A DNA stretch of 64,000 bases from Bog-473 sp963783245 (GTDB taxonomy: Bacteria; Actinomycetota; Acidimicrobiia; Acidimicrobiales; RAAP-2), in the NCBI GenBank assembly GCA_963783245.1, contig CAWAMS010000004.1, forward strand, positions 310,001 through 374,000, written 5' to 3'. Below the pieces are notes generated by a model. That model searched no databases, was not told the origin of the DNA, and saw nothing but the letters and a program-made list of their open reading frames with translations. Numbering within the stretch: position 1 is the stretch's first letter; the number at the start of each line of letters is the position of its first letter. Position numbers and translations under genes: made by a program. Below are positions 17,820 through 26,647 of this stretch, piece by piece.

Positions 17820-18604
17820 CCTCCGAACCCGTGACCCTGGGCGAGCGTCCGAGTGGTCGGATGGTCGACGATTTTCTGCCGTCGCTGATCGTGGCGGGCG
17901 AGCACGGGCTCTGCGCCGGTTGTGGCGAGCCCATCGCCCTGCGCAGCGTGGTCGAGACCATCGAGGACCTCGGGCTCGTTGCACGCACCGTCTCGGTGTT
18001 CGGGATCGGGTGTTACACGGCGTTCTCCGGCAACTTCGACGTCGAGGCTCTGCAGGCCCTCCACGGTCGTGCGCCGTCCCTGGCCACCGGAGTGAAGCGG
18101 GCCAAGCCCGAGACGATCGTCTTCACCATCCAAGGTGACGGCGACATGGTCAACGAAGGACTGCAGGAGGTCATTCACGCTGCAGCGCGGGGAGAACGCA
18201 TCACGTGCGTCCTGCTCAACAACGGTGTATTCGGAGAGACGGGCGGCCACATGACCTCGACCACCGTGCTCGGGCAGCGTACGAAGAACACCCTCGACGG
18301 CCGGGACAAGGATCTGCACGGCTTCCCGATTCTCATCTCGAACCTGCTGGCCCAACTGGAGGGGGCGGTCTACGTCGCCCGAGGGGCGGTCAACTCGGCC
18401 GGCAACGTCGCCCGTACCCGGCGCATGTTGAAGCGGGCCTTCGAGTTGCAGGCGGCTGGCGCGGGATTCACCTTCGTCGAAATTCTGACCATGTGCCCCA
18501 CGGGCTGGTTCATCGAGACAGGCGAGGCGCCGGACTACCTCGACGAGCACCTGGCGGCCGTGCACAGTGTCGGTGTGGTGAAGGACACGGCGGATCCCAG
18601 CTGA
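17816..18604 (+). CDS. 2-oxoacid:ferredoxin oxidoreductase, beta subunit (TPP-binding)
   Basis: 262 residues. CAGCGEPIA near residue 32 is the beta-subunit cluster-associated motif, and QGDGDMVNEGLQEVIHA with later LLNNGVFGETGG is the TPP/Mg-binding region. It overlaps the alpha subunit by 4 bases, so delta-alpha-beta are translated as a coupled set. The substrate (2-oxoglutarate, branched 2-oxoacid or other) cannot be read from the sequence. Confidence 0.9.
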   Translation: MTSEPVTLGERPSGRMVDDFLPSLIVAGEHGLCAGCGEPIALRSVVETIEDLGLVARTVSVFGIGCYTAFSGNFDVEALQALHGRAPSLATGVKRAKPETIVFTIQGDGDMVNEGLQEVIHAAARGERITCVLLNNGVFGETGGHMTSTTVLGQRTKNTLDGRDKDLHGFPILISNLLAQLEGAVYVARGAVNSAGNVARTRRMLKRAFELQAAGAGFTFVEILTMCPTGWFIETGEAPDYLDEHLAAVHSVGVVKDTADPS

Positions 18605-18756
18605 AAGGCGGGGATGGCAGGGCAGACGGCCCGCCGCGACGCTTGACCACGTGGCGTGGTCGATGTCGTCGCCAAGGCCGTACGAAGATCTTTCGAGAGT
18701 AGGGGGGCGGAGCGGGCCGGCCCGTGACGGGCCCGAGGATTGGAGGGGATCGCACC

Positions 18757-20232
18757 GTGGCGTTGCACATCGGGGATCTGGTCCGGACGGCTGCCGAGAG
18801 CGTCCCGCTGCACGTGGCAGCCACCAAGAAACCTCGACAGCTCACCTTTGCCGAATTGGAGAGTTCGACCGCACAGCTCGTCCGGGCTCTGGCGTCTCGC
18901 GACATCGCCTACGGCGATCGGGTCGTGTGGTGGGGAGATACCACGCTCGATGCGATCGCACTGTGGTTTGCCCTGGCGCGTCTCGGCGCGGTCGTCGTGC
19001 CGATGAACCCGGGCTCGACGCCGGAGGAATCGACCGCGCTGCTGGACCGGGCCGACCCGGCGCTGATCGTCGGCGATGAGGCCCACGCGGGTGACGTGTC
19101 GCTCGCCGCACTGATGGCCGATCCAGTGCGGACCGGCGTCACCATGCCCGTCATCGACGAGAACGACCCGCATGTCATCTTCTTCACCAGTGGCTCGTCG
19201 GGCCGGCCCGAAGGGCGTGGAGTTGTCGCACCGTGCCTCGATGTTGCGCGTGATCGGGAGCAAGTCCATGTGGCCCAACGGCGGACCGATGGTGTGCATG
19301 TTCCCTCAATTCCACATGGCGGGGTGGTACGGCCCCATGACCGTCTGGAACTCGGGCGACGAGGTGGTCTACGTCGAACGGGGTGATCCCGATGCGCTCC
19401 TGGGCGCAGTCCACGACCGCCGCGCCGTCCGCCTGTACGCCATCCCCGCCGTGTGGCGCCGGATCCTCGATGCTGATCGCAGCCGTTACGACCTGTCGTC
19501 GCTCCGGGCCTGCGACACGGGAACCTCGGCCACCACGCCCGAACTGCTGCGGGCCATCGCCGAGGCGTTCCCCGGCACGACGACCTCGATCACCTACGGG
19601 TCCACCGAGGCCGGTACCGTGTGCCGGCTGTGGTCCGAGGACCTGTTCCGCAAGCCCGGTTCCGTCGGGCTGCCGGCCATGGGCTCCGAGGTCCGTCTGG
19701 CCGAGAACGGGGAGATCCTGGTGCGCAACGACATGCTGATGAACGGGTACTTCCGGGACCCCGAGGCAACAGCGGAGGCCCTCGAGGGTGGGTGGTTCCA
19801 CACCGGGGACCTCGGCGTACAGGACGACGAGGGCTATTTCTCCATCGTCGGGCGTGCCGGGGATGTCATCCGGACGGGGGGTGAGGCCGTGGCGCCGGTC
19901 GAGGTCGACCTCGTCCTTCAGACAGCGCCGGGTGTGGCGGACGCCGCCGTGGCCGGCACTCCCGACGAGAACTGGGGCGAGGTGATCTGCGCCTTCGTCG
20001 TGCCGCGACCCGGTGCCACCGTCGACCTGCCCTCGCTCAGGCGTCATTGCGAGGGCCGGCTGGCCACGTTCAAGCACCCACGGCGCCTGATGGTCGTCGA
20101 CTCGCTGCCCCGGACCGGAGCGACGAGGCAGATCCAGCGACGCATCCTGGTCGAATGGGCCCGACGAGACACGGCCCCCGCGGCCGGTGGCTCCGGCCAA
20201 CCTCCGGGCCGGGCGCAGACTCTCCTGCATGA
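18757..20232 (+). CDS. AMP-forming acyl-CoA synthetase (frameshifted)
   Basis: GTG 18757 has tggagggga 8 bases upstream. The first frame carries the N-terminal domain and FFTSGSSGRP, then at about 19213 one base must be skipped to continue KGVELSHRASM. The second frame holds SITYGSTEAG, TGDLGVQDDEGYFS, RTGGEAVAPVEVD and the C-terminal domain ending near RRILVEWARR. No in-frame stop follows at once; a further shift would give a stop at 20232 overlapping the next ATG, so the end is approximate. Role: activates a carboxylate to its CoA thioester. Confidence 0.78.
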
Positions 20233-21554
20233 GCAGCGCTCCGTGCCCTGTCCGTGTGGTGGTCGCCACCGCGGTGTTCTCTGCGGACGGAATCGCCGCC
20301 ATGGCCGAGGCACTCCCACGTTGTGCCTCGGTCGATTGGGTCCCGATTCCCTACGGAAACGGGGCACGGCCGACCGAACTCTCAGACGACATGCGCTCCT
20401 TGCTCGCAGGAGCGCATGTCCTCCTGGGCTTCGCCGAGCAGTTCCCCGATCTGGACGCAGTGGCCCCCCGATTGTCCTGGTTCCATCAAGGCGGCGCGGG
20501 CTACGAGAAGGTGGACGTGGAGACCCTGTCGCGCCAAGGTTTCGGGTTCGTCTCTGCGGCGGGAGCTGGTGCAACAGGCATCGCCGAATTCGTCGTCCTC
20601 GCCATGTTGAGCCTGGCTCGCCGGGCATCGGATTACTTCCGGACGCAACAGGACCGACAGTGGCAGCGATTCCCGAGCGCCGAACTGGCGGGACGTCGTT
20701 TGACGGTCGTCGGGGCAGGCGAGATCGGTTCCCGCGTCTGTCGATTGGGTGCAGCGCTGGGCCTGGAGGTCACCTGCGTGCGGCTGCACCCCGAGCAGGG
20801 GGCACCGGAAGGGGCGAGTCGGGTGATCGGGCCCGACGCATTCGACTCGGTGCTGCCCGTTTCCGACGTCGTGGTGCTGGCTGCGCCGCTCACGGATCGG
20901 ACCAATCTTCTGCTGGGTGGGGCCGAGCTGGCATCACTTCCTGGCGGCGCCCTCGTCGTCAACGTGGCGCGGGCAGGCCTTCTCGATCATGGGGCGCTCC
21001 GGGAGGCCCTGGCGGCGGGACGATTGGGTGGCGCCTGGCTCGATGTGCTTCCCGAGGAACCGTTGCCAACCGACAGCGGTCTGTGGGACGCGCCGGGCCT
21101 GTCGATCAGCACGCACAATGCGGTGGCGATGGGCTCCTATCCGGTCAACCTGGCGCGGCAGTGTGCGCACGCCGTCGCCGTCTGGCTCGAGGGTGGGTCG
21201 ATCCCCCATACCGTGCTCGACGTGCCCCCGGTTCCCGCCGGCCTGGCCGCAGCGATTGCCGCCTACTCGACCCGACGCACACCTTCGCGCGGTGACCGCG
21301 CCGGCCCGAACCTTCCCGCCCGGTCCTCATCTCGTCACGTGCCCCATCGTGAGCGCGGCCACATAGCCTCCGTCGACGTAGAGGGTCGAGCCGGTCACGA
21401 AACTCGCCCGGGGACTGCCCAGGAACGCAAAGCCCCAGGCCTGTTCTCGTGGAGCGGCCATCCGCCCCATGGGCAGCGGCAAGCGGTTCATGTAGTCGGG
21501 CTCACTGCTGGCGGAACGCCTCGGTCATCGGGGTCTCCGTCGGGCCGGGACTGA
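20229..21554 (+). CDS. D-2-hydroxyacid dehydrogenase family protein, NAD-binding
   Basis: ATG 20229 gives MSSAPCPVRVVVATAVF. The NAD motif VVGAGEIGSRVCRLG is near residue 160. The catalytic trio is visible: Arg in NVARAGLLD, Glu in DVLPEEPLP and His in STHNAVAM. Family homology ends near 21240; the remaining about 100 codons to 21554 read antisense through the convergent SDR and are probably not native. A stop in another frame at 21295, just before the SDR end, suggests a base lost or gained near the 3' end. Likely reduces or oxidises a 2-hydroxy/2-oxo acid, which fits the adjacent 2-oxoacid oxidoreductases. Confidence 0.78.
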   Translation: MSSAPCPVRVVVATAVFSADGIAAMAEALPRCASVDWVPIPYGNGARPTELSDDMRSLLAGAHVLLGFAEQFPDLDAVAPRLSWFHQGGAGYEKVDVETLSRQGFGFVSAAGAGATGIAEFVVLAMLSLARRASDYFRTQQDRQWQRFPSAELAGRRLTVVGAGEIGSRVCRLGAALGLEVTCVRLHPEQGAPEGASRVIGPDAFDSVLPVSDVVVLAAPLTDRTNLLLGGAELASLPGGALVVNVARAGLLDHGALREALAAGRLGGAWLDVLPEEPLPTDSGLWDAPGLSISTHNAVAMGSYPVNLARQCAHAVAVWLEGGSIPHTVLDVPPVPAGLAAAIAAYSTRRTPSRGDRAGPNLPARSSSRHVPHRERGHIASVDVEGRAGHETRPGTAQERKAPGLFSWSGHPPHGQRQAVHVVGLTAGGTPRSSGSPSGRD

Positions 21555-22130
21555 TGCAGTTGATGCGGATGCCCTCGTGGGCGAGGGCGAAACTCCGCTC
21601 CGCCGTGTAGGCGCTGACCGCCCCCTTGGCCAGGGCGTAGTTCTCGCCGTCGGTGCCGAGGTTGCCGCGACACCAGGCCGCAGCAGCGGCGAAGGTCGGC
21701 TGGTCGAGGAGGAGGCGGATGCGCTCGAGCTGGGCCTGCCAGGCGTACGCCGCCGTGGACGCGACACACGTGATCGAGCCACCCCTGCGTGAGCGAAGGG
21801 CGAAGGCGTTCGGTGAGCTCGCGGAGGCCGACGAAGCCGGTCAGCAGCACGTCGAGGCCGGGAGCGGTCTGCGGTCGTCCCGCGCAGTGGAAGAGCGCGC
21901 CGAGCGGCGCGCCGACAGAGGCGGCCGCGTGAGACGATCGAGTCCTCGTCGCGGAGGTCGAAGGGGATGAAGCGTCGCAGGTCGACCTGCGGGGTGGCGA
22001 TGTCGAGTCCGATGACGTCGGCGCCGAGCTCTCCGAGGAGTTGCGCCGTTGCTTCACCGATGCCCGACGCAACGCCGGTGATCGCCACCGACATCCCGCG
22101 GTAGCCGAGTTCGAGGCCCGTCGTCGTCAT
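21327..22130 (-). CDS. short-chain dehydrogenase/reductase (SDR), three frameshifts
   Basis: Reassembles as one SDR of about 266 residues. Frame one: MSVAITGVASGIGEATAQLL to DSIVS. After about 21935 skip one base: AASVGAPLGALFHCAG and LTERLRPSLTQG. After about 21785 skip one: GSITCVASTAAYAWQ and a catalytic YALAKGA region. After about 21500 skip one: MNRLPLPMGRMAAP, FVTGSTLYVDGGYVAA and a stop at 21327. All three breaks are one extra base. The order of family motifs is complete, so a normal oxidoreductase existed here recently, or the breaks are sequence errors. Confidence 0.75.
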
Positions 22131-22309
22131 CTCCGCTCATCTCTCCGCTGGTCCCGGGTGTGCCGGGGTGCGGCATCCTCAGCCCGGTGCGCTCCGCGGT
22201 CGCCATGTTAGGTTTCGTAAGATTGAGAGAAGTAAGCCAGCCGGTGCGCGATCGACCTCGGCCGCACCGTTGGCCTCCGACAACGTGAATCGAAAGATAG
22301 GGGAGGGGC

Positions 22310-23323
22310 ATGTCGCCAGGTCCCGCAGGAGGAGTGAAGGTCCGGGAGCTCACCGAGAGCGTTGCCCTGGACATCTACGAGACGGTTGCGACCATCGTGG
22401 CCGCAGAGAACCGGATCACCAGGGGCCTGAACGGCGGGGAATTCACCATGACCTTCTACCCCGTGCGGGGACAGGAGATCATTCCGGCCACCGTGTCGTC
22501 ACACCTGGGAAACGACGATTACATGGTGACCACGTACCGGGGAGTGCACGACTGCATCGCCAAGGGGATCCCGCTGACCGAGCTCATGGCCGAGATGCTG
22601 GGCAAGGCGACGGGGACGTCCAAGGGGAAGGGCGGCCCCATGCACCTCTCGGATCCCCACTCGGGCCTCATGGTGACCACAGGGATCGTCGGTGGGGGAC
22701 TGCCGATCGCCGCCGGCCTGGGCCTGGCCGCCAAGTTGCGCGGCACCGACCAGGTGACCGTCGTCAACTTCGGTGACGGCGCAACCAGCATCGGCGCTGC
22801 GCACGAGGCGGCGAACATCGCCGCGCTCTGGGAACTGCCCGTCATCTTCGTCTGCCAGAACAACGCCTACGGCGAGCACACCGCTTTCGCCGACTACACC
22901 CGCACCACCAGCCTGGCGGAGCGCTTCAGGTTGTACGGCATGGCGGCCACCACGGTCGACGGCAACAGCGTGCCCGACTTGTACGAGGCGGTCGGCGACG
23001 CGGTCGGGCGCGCCCGTGGCGGCGGTGGCCCGACCTTCCTCGAGTGCATGACGTTCCGCCTCGAGGGGCACTCCTTCGGGGCGACCACCGAGTACGTCGA
23101 TGCCGCGCTGTTGGCCGAGGCGACGGCGAACGAGCCGGTGGGCCGCTTCCAGCGTTGGCTCGTGGAGAGCCTCGGGGTGAGCGAGGACACGCTGGCGGCG
23201 ATAGACGCCAAGGCTGTCGCCGCGATCGATGCGGCGATCGATGACGCCAAGGCAAGCGCGCCGCCGGACCTGAGCGAACTCCAGACAGATATCTTCTCGA
23301 ACCAAGAGGCGGTGCCCCAATGA
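22310..23323 (+). CDS. 2-oxoacid (pyruvate/acetoin-type) dehydrogenase E1 component, alpha subunit
   Basis: 337 residues. The TPP motif starts GDGAT at G155 and ends with N184-N185 in VCQNNAYGEH, the classic 30-residue module. The phosphorylation-loop-like region KGGPMHLSDP and EVTFRLEGHS-type segment near the C-terminus are present. ATG 22310 has gggaggggc upstream. The beta subunit overlaps by 4 bases and a free lipoyl domain follows. The family decarboxylates a 2-oxoacid or acetoin and transfers the acyl group to a lipoyl arm. Confidence 0.92.
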   Translation: MSPGPAGGVKVRELTESVALDIYETVATIVAAENRITRGLNGGEFTMTFYPVRGQEIIPATVSSHLGNDDYMVTTYRGVHDCIAKGIPLTELMAEMLGKATGTSKGKGGPMHLSDPHSGLMVTTGIVGGGLPIAAGLGLAAKLRGTDQVTVVNFGDGATSIGAAHEAANIAALWELPVIFVCQNNAYGEHTAFADYTRTTSLAERFRLYGMAATTVDGNSVPDLYEAVGDAVGRARGGGGPTFLECMTFRLEGHSFGATTEYVDAALLAEATANEPVGRFQRWLVESLGVSEDTLAAIDAKAVAAIDAAIDDAKASAPPDLSELQTDIFSNQEAVPQ

Positions 23324-24340
23324 CCGTGACCACGAAAGAGTCGAGCCGAGCGGAGCAGGCCGACGATCCCAAGGACACCATGTCCGGGGCGATCAACCAG
23401 GCTATCGATCTCGCCATGGGGGAAGACCCCGAGGTGATCTACCTGGGAGAGGATGTCGAAGACCCCATCGGCGGCGTGATGAAAGGCACCAAGGGGATGT
23501 CCACCAAGTACGGGCGGGAACGTGTGCGCAACACCCCCATCTCCGAACAGGCGATCATCGGTACGGCCATCGGAGCCTCGCTCGTGGGCATGCGGCCGAT
23601 CGCCGAGATCATGCTGATGGACTTCTTCGCCGTCTGCATGGACCAGGTCGCCAACCACGCAGCCAAACTCCGTTACATGTCCGGTGGGCGCACCAATGTG
23701 CCGATCACCATCCGCACTGCGGTCGGCGGCGGCGGTCAGTTCGGTGCGCAGCACTCCCAGTCGCTCGAGGCCTGGATGATGCACATCCCCGGCCTCAAGG
23801 TGATCATTCCGAGCACGCCACGCGATGCCAAGGGCCTGTTGTACTCAGCCATCTTCGACGACGACCCGTGCATCCACATGGAAGAGCGGGCACTGCTGTT
23901 CACCCGGGGTCCCGTGCCGGCCGGGGACTTCTCGATCCCCCTCGGCGTGGCCGACGTGAAGCGCAGCGGTTCCGACGTCACGATCATCAGCTGGGGACGG
24001 CTCGTGCCGCAAGCCCTGGCGGCGGCCGAGACGCTGGCCGCCGAGGGGACCGACGTCGAGGTGGTCGACATGCGTACCCTCGTTCCGCTGGACAGAGCGG
24101 CGATCCTCGAGAGCGTGGCCAAGACGCGGCGGGTGGTCATCACCCATGCGGCCACGCAGTTCGCCGGACCGGGGGCCGAGATCGCCGCCCTCATCAGCCA
24201 TGAGCTGTTCGGCGAGTTGGCCGCTCCGGTTGAGCGGCTGGCGCCGGTCTACGCACCCATCCCGTTCGCATCCGAGCTCGAAAATGCGCTGTTCCCTGAC
24301 GCGGACGCGCATCGTCGACCTGATCCGTTCGATGGCATAG
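23320..24340 (+). CDS. 2-oxoacid dehydrogenase E1 component, beta subunit (one frameshift near the end)
   Basis: About 339 residues after correction. Segments EDVEDPIGGVMKGT, NTPISEQAIIGTAIG, EIMLMDFFAVCMDQVANHAAK and FAGPGAEIAALI match E1-beta. Near 24310 the main frame leaves the family; skipping one base gives RIVDLIRSMA and a stop at 24340, 6 bases before the lipoyl gene. The start overlaps the alpha stop (ATGA). It forms the alpha2-beta2 E1 with the preceding subunit. Confidence 0.88.
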
Positions 24341-24346
24341 CGGCCC

Positions 24347-24598
24347 GTGACCGACGAAGCCAACCAGATCGCCATCAAGATCCCCCAGGCCGGGGTCGCC
24401 GTGACCGAAGGAACCATCGCGGAGTGGTTCGTGGCCGATGGCGGGCAGATCCAAGCCGGGGAACCGCTCTACCGCATGGAGACCGAGAAGGTCGAAATGG
24501 ACGTGGAGGCCCCGGCCAGCGGCGTGGTCCATATCCTCGGCCCGGCGGGGGAGACGTATCCCGTCGGTCATGACATCGGCTACATCGACCCCGCGTAA
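24347..24598 (+). CDS. stand-alone lipoyl-domain protein
   Basis: 83 residues, only a lipoyl/biotinyl beta-barrel. The modified lysine would be K48 in METEKVEMDVEAPASG. GTG start lies 6 bases after the E1-beta stop. No acyltransferase catalytic domain and no peripheral-subunit-binding domain follow, unlike a full E2 (about 400 residues). I infer it carries the acyl group made by the neighbouring E1, with the transferase and dihydrolipoyl dehydrogenase supplied from elsewhere. Confidence 0.88.
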   Translation: MTDEANQIAIKIPQAGVAVTEGTIAEWFVADGGQIQAGEPLYRMETEKVEMDVEAPASGVVHILGPAGETYPVGHDIGYIDPA

Positions 24599-24641
24599 CC
24601 GTCGCCAACGCCCGGCGCCAGGGGCCCAGGAGGAGAGAATC

Positions 24642-25401
24642 GTGAAATTCGGACGCATGCAGACCGAGGACGGCGCCAAGTACTGCGAAATCGGTGAGGA
24701 CTATGTCGCCGTCATCAACGGCGACATCTTCTCGGAGCACCACGATGTCGGCCCGCGTCGGCCGCTCAAGGGCGTGGAGTTGCTGATGCCGATCGAGCCG
24801 TCGAAGTTGCTGGTCGTGCTCGGCGCGTTCCCGGCGCGCGGACGCTGGAGGAGGCACGGTCCCAACCGCCGAAGTTCGCCGCGAAGTTGATCTCCTCGAT
24901 GATCGCCAACCACGAGACCGTGGTGATTCCCAGCTGGGTCGACAAGGGGATCTTCGGCGAGCCGGAAATCGCCGTCGTCATCGGCACGACGGTGAAGGAT
25001 GCGTCGCCGGAAGAGGCGTCAGCTGCCATTTTCGGGTACACCGCATTCAACGACGTGACCCTTCTCGACGCCATCCGGCAACGGTGGGGACTTCCTCAAG
25101 GCAAAGTCACTGGACACGTTCGGCGCCATCGGGTCCTGGGTGACGACCGACGTGACGGAGAAGCAGGTCGAGGCGGGACTCTCGCTGCAGGGCTTCGTCA
25201 ATGACGAATTGGTGCACGAGGGGAACACCAAGCTCTTCACGCACACCGTGGCCGAGACGGTCAGTGCCGCCTCGCGGCTCTGCACGCTGTTTCCCGGAGA
25301 CCTCATCTCGCTCGGCACGCCGCCCGATCCAGCGCCGATCGACCGGGGCGACACGGTCAGGATCGAAGTGGAATCGGTGGGCAGCGTCATCAACCCGGTG
25401 A
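24642..25401 (+). CDS. fumarylacetoacetate hydrolase (FAH) family protein, frameshifted
   Basis: GTG 24642 follows aggagag. The first frame runs from VKFGRMQTEDGAKYCEIGEDY to about 24835; a shift of minus one (or plus two) gives TLEEARSQPPKFAAKLISSM and IPSWVDKGIFGEPEIAVVIG; a skip near 25088 gives DFLKAKSLDTFGAIGSWVTTD and SRLCTLFPGDLISLGTPPD. A further one-base skip near the end would stop at 25401 in a GTGA overlap with the next gene; without it the frame runs on into the amidohydrolase. Family reactions: hydrolysis or decarboxylation of 2-oxo/1,3-dioxo acids. Confidence 0.7.
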
Positions 25402-26626
25402 CAGTGACCACGCGGGACGATCAGCGGGAGGTGCATTTCCTTCCCGAGCCCGAGCGGCAGGTGCGGTTTCGCCCGATCATCTCGGCGGACGATCACATCG
25501 TCGAGCCGCCGCACATCTTCGAGGGGCGCGTCCCGGCGCGATTCGCCGAGCGGGCACCGCGCGTCGTGCAGACCGAGAGCGGTTTCGACACCTGGCTCTA
25601 CGATGGCGAGTTGCTCCCGAACATCGGGCTCAATGCGGTGGTGGGCCGGCCCCCGGCCGAGTACAGCCGGGAGCCCACGAGCTTCGACGACATGCGTCGG
25701 GGCTCGTGGGACATTCAGCAGCGCGTGGCCGACATGGATCTCGACGGGGTGTTCGCCTCGGTGAATTTCCCTTCCTTCCTGCCCGGCTTCGGGGGAGGAC
25801 GGATCCAGACGGTGACCGACGACAGGGATCTCGCCCTCGCCGTCGTGCGGGCATGGAACGACTGGCACCTCGAGGAGTGGGCCGGGGCGTATCCGGAGCG
25901 GATCATCCCGTGCCAGATCACCTGGCTGCACGATCCTGCGCTGGCCGCGGAGCGAGATACGGGCGAATGCGGCACGGGGGTTTCGGGCCGTGAGCTTCCC
26001 GGAGTCGACGGAGAACCTCGGCCTGCCGAGCCTGCACAGCGACTACTGGGACGACCTGTGGGCGGCCTGCCAGGAGACGGACACGGTCGTCTGCCTCCAC
26101 ACGGGTTCGGGTGGGATTCTGCCGACCACCTCCTCCGATGCGCCGAGGGAGGCGACCGCTCTGCTGTTCGGGCTCGTCGCCGTCTACCCGGCGGCCGATT
26201 GGTTGTTCTCCCTCATCCCGGTCCGCTTTCCCCGGCTGAAGATCATGTTGGCCGAGAGCGGCATCGGGTGGGTGGCCGGGATGATCGACCGGCTCGAATC
26301 ACATCTCGACGTACCACGAGTGTTACGGGGATTGGAAAGGAACCGACCTCTCCCCAGCGGAGGTCCTGCGGCGCAATTTCTGGTTCTGCGCTCTCGACAA
26401 CCCGTCGTCGATGAAGGACATCCCGTACATCGGGGCGGAGAACGTTCTCTGCGAGGTCGACTATCCGCATGCCGACTCCTCGTGGCCGTATACGCAGCAG
26501 ACCTTGCAACGGCAGGTTGTCGGATTGGACGCCGACGTCATCGAGCGGATTGCATGGAAGAATGCGTCCGAGCTCTTCCGTCATCCTGTTCCCGCGGGCG
26601 TCGTGTCCGATCCGGAGAGTTTCTGA
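25398..26626 (+). CDS. amidohydrolase-2 family protein (frameshifted twice)
   Basis: The metal-dependent TIM-barrel hydrolase starts close to VHFLPEPERQVRF, followed by IISADDHIVEPP, the typical metal-binding N-terminal segment. One-base skips near 25958 and 26311 connect IRANAARGFRAVSFPEST, YHECYGDWKGTDLSP and the C-terminal ENVLCEVDYPHADSSWP with its conserved DYPH. Related proteins hydrolyse or decarboxylate carboxylated rings and beta-oxoacids. A second, intact family member is at 61087-62283. The start is uncertain because the reading frame is open from the FAH gene. Confidence 0.75.
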
Positions 26627-26647
26627 CCAGGGCCTCGGCGTAGGCGG

